From contig LFRX01000029.1 in assembly GCA_001512985.1 (NCBI GenBank), positions 52,036 through 67,118 on the forward strand: 15,083 bases of DNA. The letters are read 5' to 3'. The DNA is from Acholeplasmatales bacterium DTU056. Its GTDB lineage: Bacteria > Bacillota_I > Bacilli_A > ML615J-28 > CAG-698. This document shows positions 1 through 6,591 of the stretch, one piece after another; the first letter of the stretch is position 1, and each line of letters starts with the position of its first letter. The notes below the pieces were generated by a model that was not told the DNA's origin, did no database searches, and was given only the letters and a program-made list of their open reading frames with translations. Both the position numbers and the translations under genes were made by a program.

Positions 1-62
1 TTGATGATGAAGAAATTGATATTGACGATGAAGATGATGAAGACGACAATTATAATTTCTAA
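1..62 (+). CDS. rpoE: RNA polymerase delta subunit, C-terminal acidic tail (partial)
   Basis: Reading from base 3, the frame gives 19 residues made almost entirely of Asp and Glu with a few Ile/Asn/Tyr/Phe, then a TAA stop at 60-62. The start lies outside the window. A very acidic, unstructured C-terminus is the hallmark of the Firmicutes delta subunit, which displaces nucleic acids from RNA polymerase and speeds its recycling. The call rests on this composition plus position: rpoE lies immediately upstream of pyrG in Bacillus and many relatives. No folded N-terminal domain is visible here, so another acidic-tailed protein cannot be excluded. Confidence 0.75.
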   Translation, partial: DDEEIDIDDEDDEDDNYNF

Positions 63-85
63 TAAGTAAAAATTTAAATTAGTAC

Positions 86-114
86 TTGGAAATCAATTTT
101 TTTTTTGATATACT
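86..114 (+). promoter_or_regulatory. Sigma-A type promoter of pyrG
   Basis: A -35 box TTGGAA (86-91) is separated by 17 bp, including a long T run, from a -10 box TATACT (109-114). The expected start is G121, giving an RNA that begins GAGCC with its first C at +4. The pyrG ribosome binding site AGGAGG follows at 166-171. Confidence 0.65.
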
Positions 115-120
115 ATAAAA

Positions 121-157
121 GAGCCAACCAGAATTCTCTCGCCAAAGAGAATTTTTT
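121..157 (+). promoter_or_regulatory. pyrG leader with attenuator-like terminator hairpin
   Basis: The leader between the predicted start (G121) and pyrG contains a perfect 8-bp inverted repeat, AATTCTCT (132-139) and AGAGAATT (146-153), with a 6-nt loop and a T run to 157. This is an intrinsic terminator placed between the promoter and the pyrG ribosome binding site, so it should act as an attenuator. In B. subtilis, pyrG is controlled by CTP-dependent reiterative transcription: at low CTP, extra G residues added at the 5' end pair with the terminator arm and prevent termination. Here the initial sequence is GAGCC and the terminator arm carries UCUCUC (135-140), so added GA units would fit better than G's. 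The hairpin is seen directly; the mechanism is inference. Confidence 0.6.
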
Positions 158-177
158 AATTTTATAGGAGGTCTTAT

Positions 178-1701
178 ATGAAGCAAACAAAATTTATCTT
201 TATTACTGGTGGAGTTGTTTCAAGTTTAGGGAAAGGTATTACTGCAGCATCAATCGGAAGATTGTTAAAAAGTCATGGATTAAAAGTATGCATGCAAAAA
301 CTTGACCCGTATATTAACGTTGACCCAGGGACACTATGTTTGCTACAACATGGCGAAGTTTTTGTAACTGATGATGGGGCAGAAACAGACTTAGACTTAG
401 GACACTATGAAAGATTTATTGACGAAAATTTAAACTTACATTGTAGTATTACAGCTGGAAAAATTTATTTAAGAGTAATTGAAAAAGAACGTAATGGAGT
501 TTTTGATGGTCGTACTGTTCAAGTTATTCCCCACATTACTAATGAAATAAAAGAAGTGATTTGGGCTGCAGCTGAAACAAGTAATGCCGATGTGGTTATT
601 ACAGAAATTGGTGGTACTGTTGGGGACTATGAATCATTACCGTTCCTTGAAGCAATTAGACAATTTAGACGTGATGTTGGCCCAAATAATGTAATGTATA
701 TTCATACAACTTTAGTTCCATATTTAAAATCTGGTGGGGAAGTAAAAACAAAACCAACTCAACATAGCGTTAAAGAATTACGTGCTTTAGGAATTAATCC
801 TGATATTATAATATTACGTACAGAGAAAAAACTTCCACCAGAACAAAAAGATAAAGTTGCCTTATTTTGTGATGTAGACCAAAGATCGATTATCGAAGTT
901 AAAGATTGCAAAATATTATATGAAGTAGCATGTGAATTAGCAAAACAACAAACGGACAAAATCATTCTAGAACACTTTGGTATTGATTATCAGGAAGGCG
1001 AATTAACTGAATGGAAACATCTGATAAATAATATAAAATCAGCTCAAGGATTTGTAAATGTTGCAATAGTTGGAAATTATGTAGAGTTACCAGATGCCTA
1101 TATTTCGGCCATTGAAAGTTTAAAACATGCCTCTTATGAAAATATGGTTCATTTAAATCTTAAATTTGTGAATCCAAACCAAGTGACAAACGATAATATA
1201 GATGAAACATTTACTGGAATTCAAGGAATATTATTAATTGACCCATATGGGGAAAAAATAAACCCATTAGCATTAGAAATTATAAGATATGCTAAAGAAA
1301 AAGGAATTCCGTTATTTGGTATTAATCACGGTATGATTTCAATTATATATGAGTATTGTAAAGATACAAATATTGATAAATATTTTGAGATTTTAGATCA
1401 AAGACAATTAGGTTTGCAAAAATTAATTTTAAAATCAAATAGTTTAGTAAATAAGATTTACTCAAAAGTTGAAATCAAGGAAAGATATCGTACGAATGTT
1501 AAAATAAATAAAGAATTAGATCAAATATTAGAAAAAAACAAATTACAAAGTAGCGGATACTATGATGAAAGTATTGGGGTTGTGGAAGATAAAGACCATC
1601 CTTGGTTATTAGGATGCCATTATCACCCAGAATTATTATCAAGACCAAACCGACCTCACCCATTATTTGTAAGTTTTATTAAAGCTGCTTTAAAAAAATA
1701 A
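178..1701 (+). CDS. pyrG: CTP synthase with degenerate glutaminase domain
   Basis: CTP synthase converts UTP to CTP with ATP, normally using ammonia released from glutamine by its C-terminal class I amidotransferase domain. The N-terminal amidoligase domain (about 1-270) is clear: P-loop SSLGKG at 15-20, KLDPYINVDPG at 41-51, the DLDLGHYERF Mg/nucleotide region at 71-80, GGTVGDYESLPFLEAI at 145-160 and KTKPTQHSVKELR at 190-202. The C-terminal domain (about 290-507) is altered. The nucleophile motif GICLGMQ reads GINHGMI, so Asn383 stands where the catalytic Cys should be, and the oxyanion-hole PGGFG reads DPYGE (355-359). The downstream His483 and Glu485 remain in HYHPE. At 507 residues it is about 30 shorter than the usual ~535. 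Two further loop changes are seen: GTMSPxQHGE is GTLCLLQHGE, and the RHRHRYE lid is KERYRTN. It is probably an ammonia-dependent CTP synthase. ATG 178 follows AGGAGG. It heads an operon with the FAD protein gene 18 nt downstream. Confidence 0.93.
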   Translation: MKQTKFIFITGGVVSSLGKGITAASIGRLLKSHGLKVCMQKLDPYINVDPGTLCLLQHGEVFVTDDGAETDLDLGHYERFIDENLNLHCSITAGKIYLRVIEKERNGVFDGRTVQVIPHITNEIKEVIWAAAETSNADVVITEIGGTVGDYESLPFLEAIRQFRRDVGPNNVMYIHTTLVPYLKSGGEVKTKPTQHSVKELRALGINPDIIILRTEKKLPPEQKDKVALFCDVDQRSIIEVKDCKILYEVACELAKQQTDKIILEHFGIDYQEGELTEWKHLINNIKSAQGFVNVAIVGNYVELPDAYISAIESLKHASYENMVHLNLKFVNPNQVTNDNIDETFTGIQGILLIDPYGEKINPLALEIIRYAKEKGIPLFGINHGMISIIYEYCKDTNIDKYFEILDQRQLGLQKLILKSNSLVNKIYSKVEIKERYRTNVKINKELDQILEKNKLQSSGYYDESIGVVEDKDHPWLLGCHYHPELLSRPNRPHPLFVSFIKAALKK

Positions 1702-1719
1702 AAATAAAGGGGTAATTAT

Positions 1720-3141
1720 ATGAGGAAAACTTATGATTGTATCATCGTTGGGGCCGGGCCAATGGGTATATATTGTGCATATGAATTAATTAAAAAAGGG
1801 AAAAACTTAAAAATCCTATTAATTGATAAAGGGAGCGATATTTACCATCGCCGATGTCCAATTCTTGATAAAAAAATAAAAAAATGTCCAACCAATACCT
1901 ATGGAGAATTAGGATGCCATAAAGGATGTTCTATTACAACCGGATTTGGTGGAGCTGGAGCATATTCTGATGGTAAATTTAACATCACCAGCGAATTTGG
2001 TGGTTGGATGACTGAATATCTAGATTGTGATGTTGTCTTAGATTTAATTAATTATGTCGATAGTATAAATGTCGCTCATGGTGCAACTACCCCAATTACT
2101 GACCCATTAACGCCAGAAGTAAAACAAATTGAAAAGAAAGGAATTGCGGTAGGATTAAAATTATTAAGATCTTCAATTCGTCATTTGGGCACTGAACAAA
2201 ATTTAAAAATATTACAAAGTATCTATGAAGATATGAAGCCTCATCTTGAATACATGTTTTTGAAAACAGTTGAAAACTTAATTATTGAAGATGGGGAAAT
2301 AAAAGGTGTTATGTTAGACAACGGTGAACAATTATATGCTAAATATGTTGTTTTAGGAGTAGGGCGTGAAGGATCATTATGGTTAAAAGATATCTTAAGT
2401 CAACACAAAGTCAAATTCAAAAATAACCAAGTTGATATTGGAGTACGTGTTGAAACTAATGATATCGTTATGGAAGAAATTAATACACACTTATATGAAG
2501 GTAAATTTATTTTTAATGCCAGTGTTGGAACTGTTGTAAGAACTTTTTGTAGTAATCCAAGTGGGTATGTAGTAATTGAAAATCATCGCGGAACAGTTTT
2601 ATGCAATGGACATGCTTTTTCAGACCGTAAACTTGCTTCAAATAATACTAACTTTGCAATATTAGTTTCTCATGAATTTGATGAACCATTTGATGATCCA
2701 AATGATTTTGCTCATGAGATTGCTAAACTAGCTAATAAACTAAGTGGTGGGAGCGTCATTGTTCAAAGATTTGGAGATTTAATAAAAGGACGTAGGTCAA
2801 CACCAAAACGTCTTAAAGAGGGTTTTGTTAAACCTACTCTAAAAGAGGCTGTTCCTGGAGATTTAGGATTAGTTCTTCCGTACAATACAATGAAATCTAT
2901 TGTTGAAATGCTTCAGGCATTAGACCATGTTACTCCTGGTATTGCAAGTGAACATACTTTATTATATGGTGTTGAAGCAAAATTCTACTCTGCAAGACCA
3001 GAAACAAATAATAAATTCGAAACAAAAATCAAAAACTTATATGTTGGTGGGGATGGTGCAGGAATTACTAGAGGTCTTGCCCAAGCCGCAGCAAATGGTG
3101 TTTGGATTGCTAGAGATATAATTGAAAAGGAAGTTAAATAA
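1720..3141 (+). CDS. COG2509-type FAD-dependent dehydrogenase, function unassigned
   Basis: This 473-residue protein opens with a Rossmann FAD-binding motif, GAGPMGIYCAYELIKKG (11-27), followed by an acidic strand end LLIDKG (33-38). The segment ITTGFGGAGAYSDGKFNIT (72-90) and the C-terminal NLYVGGDGAGITRGLAQAAA are typical of the uncharacterised FAD-dependent dehydrogenase family COG2509, where the C-terminal motif completes the FAD site. Four cysteines (46, 56, 66, 70) lie just before the GFGGAGA segment; similar cysteines recur in the family, but I do not know their role. No signal peptide or membrane segment is seen, so it is probably cytoplasmic. The ribosome binding site is AAAGGGG, 7 nt before the ATG. 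It is co-transcribed with pyrG (18-nt gap) and closed by a strong terminator. Its substrate is unknown, and nothing in the sequence links it chemically to CTP synthesis. Confidence 0.85.
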   Translation: MRKTYDCIIVGAGPMGIYCAYELIKKGKNLKILLIDKGSDIYHRRCPILDKKIKKCPTNTYGELGCHKGCSITTGFGGAGAYSDGKFNITSEFGGWMTEYLDCDVVLDLINYVDSINVAHGATTPITDPLTPEVKQIEKKGIAVGLKLLRSSIRHLGTEQNLKILQSIYEDMKPHLEYMFLKTVENLIIEDGEIKGVMLDNGEQLYAKYVVLGVGREGSLWLKDILSQHKVKFKNNQVDIGVRVETNDIVMEEINTHLYEGKFIFNASVGTVVRTFCSNPSGYVVIENHRGTVLCNGHAFSDRKLASNNTNFAILVSHEFDEPFDDPNDFAHEIAKLANKLSGGSVIVQRFGDLIKGRRSTPKRLKEGFVKPTLKEAVPGDLGLVLPYNTMKSIVEMLQALDHVTPGIASEHTLLYGVEAKFYSARPETNNKFETKIKNLYVGGDGAGITRGLAQAAANGVWIARDIIEKEVK

Positions 3142-3145
3142 AAAT

Positions 3146-3178
3146 AACCGTCTTGTAAAAATTTACAAGACGGTTTTT
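3146..3178 (+). terminator. Intrinsic terminator of the pyrG operon
   Basis: Perfect 14-bp inverted repeat AACCGTCTTGTAAA / TTTACAAGACGGTT (3146-3159 / 3162-3175) followed by T's through 3178, starting 5 nt after the FAD gene stop. Confidence 0.93.
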
Positions 3179-3262
3179 ATATCGAAATAAATTTTTTATG
3201 AGATTTTATTATATAGATTTTATAAAAATAATTATTTTATAAGAATTAGATATTTTTGATTT

Positions 3263-3303
3263 TTTATAAACAATAATTTAAATTAAATTATGTTGTTCAT
3301 AAA
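3263..3303. repeat. Imperfect A/T-rich inverted repeat in the intergenic spacer
   Basis: The arms 3263-3281 and 3283-3303 are complementary along about 19 positions, with one or two bases bulged (extra G/T at 92-93 and C at 98 of the 3200s). A second 8-bp A/U hairpin follows (3299-3306 / 3311-3318), and another lies at 3220-3227 / 3235-3242. None is followed by a long T run on either strand, so none is a convincing terminator. They may form weak stops for tRNA transcripts or simply reflect extreme AT content. No coding sequence was found between 3180 and 3329. Confidence 0.35.
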
Positions 3304-3329
3304 TTTTAAGAAATTTATATAGATAAAAA

Positions 3330-3403
3330 TGGTGCTCCCACCAAGAATCGAACTTGGATTTCAGCATTACCATTGCTGCGTTCTACCTTTGAACTATGGG
3401 AGC
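3330..3403 (-). tRNA. tRNA-Thr (anticodon GGU)
   Basis: Read on the minus strand, a complete 74-nt cloverleaf forms: acceptor GCTCCCA pairs with TGGGAGC; D stem GTTC/GAAC with loop AAAGGTA; anticodon stem CAGCA/TGCTG with loop ATGGTAA giving anticodon GGT (reads ACC and ACU, Thr); a 4-nt variable loop AAAT; and T stem CCAAG/CTTGG with loop TTCGATT. The discriminator is A and the 3' CCA is encoded, followed directly by TTTTT. It is a single tRNA, not part of a visible cluster. Confidence 0.95.
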
Positions 3404-3411
3404 GCACATCA

Positions 3412-3440
3412 ATTATATCGAAAATATTCCTAAAAATCAA
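3412..3440 (-). promoter_or_regulatory. Promoter of tRNA-Thr
   Basis: On the minus strand, TTGATT (3440-3435) and a perfect TATAAT (3417-3412) are 17 bp apart. The predicted start near 3405 lies a few bases before the mature tRNA 5' end at 3403. Confidence 0.75.
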
Positions 3441-3469
3441 TAGAAAAAGCAATCTAAATAAGGTATAAT
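3441..3469 (+). promoter_or_regulatory. Promoter of the fhs-folD-pth-mfd-spoVT unit
   Basis: TAGAAA (3441-3446) and a perfect TATAAT (3464-3469) are 17 bp apart, with a predicted start near 3476. That leaves a leader of only about 24 nt before the fhs ATG, enough for the ribosome binding site TAGGAGG and nothing else, so a THF or other riboswitch is excluded here. The -35 box abuts the -35 box of the divergent tRNA promoter. Confidence 0.7.
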
Positions 3470-3499
3470 ATGGATGAATACTTATGGTAGGAGGATTAT

Positions 3500-5161
3500 A
3501 TGTTAACTGATTGGGAAATTAGCCGCCAGGCTCAAAAGAAAAACATTTTAGAATTAGCGAGTCAATTGGGAATTAATCAAAAGTATTTGACAATGTATGG
3601 AGAAGATAAAGCCAAAATTGATCTAAAGTATTTACAAGATAATCAAGATAAGCCCGATGGAAAATTGATCTTGGTAACTGCAATTAACCCAACGCCAAGT
3701 GGAGAAGGAAAATCAACTACTACTATCGGGTTAGTTGATTCTTTAAATGCCGTTGGAAAAAAAGCAATTGGAGCAATTCGCGAGCCATCATTAGGACCGG
3801 TTTTTGGAATTAAAGGTGGAGCAGCTGGTGGTGGGTATAGCCAAGTAAACCCAATGGTTGATTTAAATTTGCATTTTACTGGAGATTTACATGCCATAAC
3901 AACCGCTAACAATTTAATTAGTGCAATAATCGACAATCATATATATCACGGTAATGCCTTAAATATTGATCCTGAAAAAATAGTATGGAAAAGATGTTTA
4001 GATTTAAATGATCGTGCCTTGCGCAAAGTTATGGTGGGACTTGATTCAAAAAAAGAAACACCACGTTATGATAGTTTTAATATTACCGTTGCAAGTGAGA
4101 TAATGGCCATACTTTGTCTTGCAACATCAATCGAAGATTTACGAAATCGTCTTGATAATACATTAGTAGCATATACCAAAGAAAATAAACCAATTTTTAT
4201 TAAAGACTTACAAATCACAGGATCATTATTAGTCTTATTAAAAGATGCGATAAAACCTAATATAGTACAAACATTAGAAAATAATTTGATGTTAGTTCAT
4301 GGTGGTCCATTTGCCAACATTGCCCATGGATGTAATTCATTACTAGCGACTAAAATGGCGTTAAAAATGGCTGACTATGTTGTCACGGAAGCAGGATTTG
4401 GTGCAGATTTAGGAGCTGAAAAATTTTTAGATATAAAATGTCAAGTTGGTTCTCTAAAACCGAACCTAGTAGTTCTTGTATCTACAATCCGTGCCTTAAA
4501 ATATCATGGTGGAATGAAACTTGAAGAACTAAAGAATGAAAGTCTTGATTATTTACAAAAAGGTATTGAAAATCTAGAAAAGCACATTGAAACAATCCAA
4601 TTATTTGGTTTAAAATGTGTTGTTGCTGTAAATAAATTTGCAAGTGATACAGATGATGAAATTAATTTCATACGCTCGTGGGCTAAAAGTAAAAATATAA
4701 AAATAGCATTAAGTGAAGTTTTTAGTCAAGGGTCACAGGGCGGACTTGAACTTGCCAAAACTGTTTTAAAAGAAATATCTAGCCAAGAATATAAACCATT
4801 ATATAGTAAAGATGAAGATTTATTTGAAAAAATAACTCGTATTTGCAAACAAGTTTATGGTGCAAAAAATGTTATTTACTTAGAACAAGCATTAGCTGAT
4901 TTAACCAAATACAATAACTCTGAATATAAAAACTTTTATATATGTATGGCAAAAACCCCAAATTCTTTATCTGATAATCCTAAATTAATTGGTCGCCCAC
5001 GCGATTTTGATATTACTATTAGGGAAATTCGAATTGCTACAGGAGCACAATTTATTATTTGTTTAACTGGAAGTATTATGACTATGCCAGGCTTGCCAAA
5101 AGAGCCTTTAGCATTAAAAATTGATTTAGATGAAAATTATGAAGTTATTGGATTATCATAG
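3500..5161 (+). CDS. fhs: Formate-tetrahydrofolate ligase
   Basis: The enzyme makes 10-formyl-THF from formate, THF and ATP in the cytoplasm, feeding purine synthesis, Met-tRNA formylation and one-carbon interconversion. It is 553 residues, close to the family's usual ~556. The ATP-binding loop TPTPSGEGKSTTT is at about 64-75, and the conserved REPSLGPVFGIKGGAAGGG stretch is at 94-112. The TGDLHAITTANNL segment and the C-terminal MTMPGLPKEPLALKIDLD are near-canonical. ATG 3500 is preceded by TAGGAGG with a 5-nt gap. It is first in the operon. Its stop overlaps the ribosome binding site of folD, whose product carries the next two steps of the same one-carbon pathway. I see no missing motif. 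Confidence 0.97.
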   Translation: MLTDWEISRQAQKKNILELASQLGINQKYLTMYGEDKAKIDLKYLQDNQDKPDGKLILVTAINPTPSGEGKSTTTIGLVDSLNAVGKKAIGAIREPSLGPVFGIKGGAAGGGYSQVNPMVDLNLHFTGDLHAITTANNLISAIIDNHIYHGNALNIDPEKIVWKRCLDLNDRALRKVMVGLDSKKETPRYDSFNITVASEIMAILCLATSIEDLRNRLDNTLVAYTKENKPIFIKDLQITGSLLVLLKDAIKPNIVQTLENNLMLVHGGPFANIAHGCNSLLATKMALKMADYVVTEAGFGADLGAEKFLDIKCQVGSLKPNLVVLVSTIRALKYHGGMKLEELKNESLDYLQKGIENLEKHIETIQLFGLKCVVAVNKFASDTDDEINFIRSWAKSKNIKIALSEVFSQGSQGGLELAKTVLKEISSQEYKPLYSKDEDLFEKITRICKQVYGAKNVIYLEQALADLTKYNNSEYKNFYICMAKTPNSLSDNPKLIGRPRDFDITIREIRIATGAQFIICLTGSIMTMPGLPKEPLALKIDLDENYEVIGLS

Positions 5162-5166
5162 GATGG
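5160..5166 (+). promoter_or_regulatory. Ribosome binding site that sets the folD start
   Basis: AGGATGG overlaps the fhs stop codon and lies 8 nt before ATG 5175. It contains an in-frame ATG (5163), which itself has no upstream AGGA-type site, so 5175 is preferred. Confidence 0.6.
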
Positions 5167-5174
5167 TTGATTAT

Positions 5175-5999
5175 ATGTTACTTGATGGAAAAATGCTTAG
5201 CAATAAAATTAAAAATGAACTAAAAGCTGAATTTGCGAAGTTGGATCCAAAACCTAAACTAGTTGTTATTTTAGTTGGGGATGATCCAGCTAGTAAATTA
5301 TACATTCAATCAAAACAAAAAGCTTGTGAAGAAGTTGGGGTAATATCTGAGACTATTCTTTTAGATAGTACAATTACTGAAGAACAATTAGTATTAGAAA
5401 TTGAAAGATTAAATAATGATCCAACTGTACATGGGATTTTAGTTCAATTACCGTTACCAAAACATTTAAATGAAACTTTAATCATTAATACTATTAGTGA
5501 TAAAAAAGACGTTGACGGCTTTCATATTTATAACAAAGGGCGCTTAATTAACAATTTAGAAACAATTGTTCCAGCGACACCTCTAGGAGTATTAACTTTA
5601 TTAAAAGAATATAATATTGAGATAAAAGGAAAACATGCAGTTGTAATTGGTTGCAGTAATATCGTTGGGCGACCTATGGCAGCTTTGTTATTAAATCATG
5701 ACGCTACCGTTACTATTTGTCATCGTTACACTGAAAATTTAAAACAATACACTTTAATGGCAGATATTATTGTATGTGCAGTCGGAAAACCTAATTTGAT
5801 TACTGCCGATATGGTTAAAGAAGGAGCAGTTATTATCGATGTCGGTATTAATCGCCTAGGGAAAAAAGTTGTTGGTGATGTTGATTTCGAAAACGTCAAA
5901 GATAAAGCATCTGCAATTACCCCTGTTCCTGGCGGAGTAGGACCAATGACAATTGCTATGTTATTATCAAATTTGTTAAAATGTTATCAGAATCAGTAG
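5175..5999 (+). CDS. folD: Bifunctional methylene-THF dehydrogenase / methenyl-THF cyclohydrolase
   Basis: FolD interconverts 5,10-methylene-THF and 10-formyl-THF through methenyl-THF, using NAD(P). It is 274 residues from ATG 5175, near the family's ~280; the start MLLDGKMLSNKI matches the usual FolD opening. The catalytic YxxxK is Y43-K47 (in KLYIQSKQK), the DVDGFH motif is at 112-117, the Rossmann segment GCSNIVGRP starts at 159, and PVPGGVGPMT is near the C-terminus. Two departures: the usual PCTPxG reads PATPLG, and the GRSNIVG common in Firmicutes reads GCSNIVG (Cys160). The latter may affect NADP preference, but that Arg is not universal (E. coli has Ala). It is translationally coupled to fhs, supplying the same folate pool. 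Confidence 0.96.
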   Translation: MLLDGKMLSNKIKNELKAEFAKLDPKPKLVVILVGDDPASKLYIQSKQKACEEVGVISETILLDSTITEEQLVLEIERLNNDPTVHGILVQLPLPKHLNETLIINTISDKKDVDGFHIYNKGRLINNLETIVPATPLGVLTLLKEYNIEIKGKHAVVIGCSNIVGRPMAALLLNHDATVTICHRYTENLKQYTLMADIIVCAVGKPNLITADMVKEGAVIIDVGINRLGKKVVGDVDFENVKDKASAITPVPGGVGPMTIAMLLSNLLKCYQNQ

Positions 6000-6018
6000 T
6001 TTAGAAAAGAGGACCAAA

Positions 6019-6576
6019 ATGAAAGTTATTGTTGGATTAGGAAATCCAGGAAAACAATATCAAAAAACTCGTCATAATATTGGCTTTATGGCTGTAGATA
6101 GAGTTGTTAATCAATTAAATGGAAAATTTACTTTAAATCAAAAATTACGCAGTGAAATATACGAGACAACTCTTTTTGATGAAAAAATACTTTTTGTTAA
6201 ACCAATTACCTATATGAATTTATCTGGCGAAGCGGTAAAATCAATCATTGAATATTATCAAGTTGATATAAATGATATTCTTGTTATTTATGATGATTTA
6301 GATTTACCATTGGCTAAAGTTCGCATTCGTCCAGGTGGATCATCGGGTGGACATAAAGGAATGCAATCAATTATTAATCACTTGCATACTGATAAAATTA
6401 AACGAGTTCGAATTGGGATTTCTTCACCTTTGCGCGAAGACACAATTGATTTTGTTTTAGGTAAATTTTCTAAAGAAGAAAGTAAATTAATTGATAAAAC
6501 TCTTGAATTAACATATGATATAATTGTAGATTTTATCCGCAACAGTTTTGACGTGGTGATGAATACATATAATTAA
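6019..6576 (+). CDS. pth: Peptidyl-tRNA hydrolase
   Basis: Pth cleaves the ester bond of peptidyl-tRNAs dropped from ribosomes, recycling the tRNA. It has 185 residues, the normal size. Residues match the E. coli enzyme: Asn9 in GLGNPG, the catalytic base His19 in TRHNIGF, Asn67 in TYMNLSG, and Asp92 in YDDLDLPL. The GGHNG motif reads GGHKG, so Lys113 stands at the position of E. coli Asn114; Lys may occur in other relatives. ATG 6019 follows GAGG. The gene order pth-mfd-spoVT matches Bacillus, where pth is also named spoVC. Bacillus has the small fin gene between pth and mfd; here only 15 nt separate the two. Confidence 0.96.
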   Translation: MKVIVGLGNPGKQYQKTRHNIGFMAVDRVVNQLNGKFTLNQKLRSEIYETTLFDEKILFVKPITYMNLSGEAVKSIIEYYQVDINDILVIYDDLDLPLAKVRIRPGGSSGGHKGMQSIINHLHTDKIKRVRIGISSPLREDTIDFVLGKFSKEESKLIDKTLELTYDIIVDFIRNSFDVVMNTYN

Positions 6577-6591
6577 AAAAGGATGGATAAA

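Noticed and set aside
3..50. GAT/GAA-rich stretch as a simple-sequence repeat
   Set aside because: It codes for the acidic tail expected of the RNA polymerase delta subunit.
178..1701. pyrG as a pseudogene because catalytic residues are missing
   Set aside because: The frame is intact over 507 codons, promoter, leader and ribosome binding site are present, and the amidoligase motifs are well conserved, so selective loss of glutaminase activity fits better.
3470..3499. A folate or other riboswitch upstream of fhs
   Set aside because: The predicted leader is about 24 nt and holds only the ribosome binding site.
3643..3936. Minus-strand open frames inside fhs and other genes (759-965, 9333-9614, 10270-10503, 13971-14171) and the shifted frame at 2927-3121
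   Set aside because: They lie opposite or within clearly conserved genes, lack start signals and show no recognisable protein motifs.
5130..5174. Upstream folD starts at 5130 (inside fhs) or 5163
   Set aside because: Neither has an AGGA-type site at a useful distance; 5175 has one and gives the typical FolD N-terminus.
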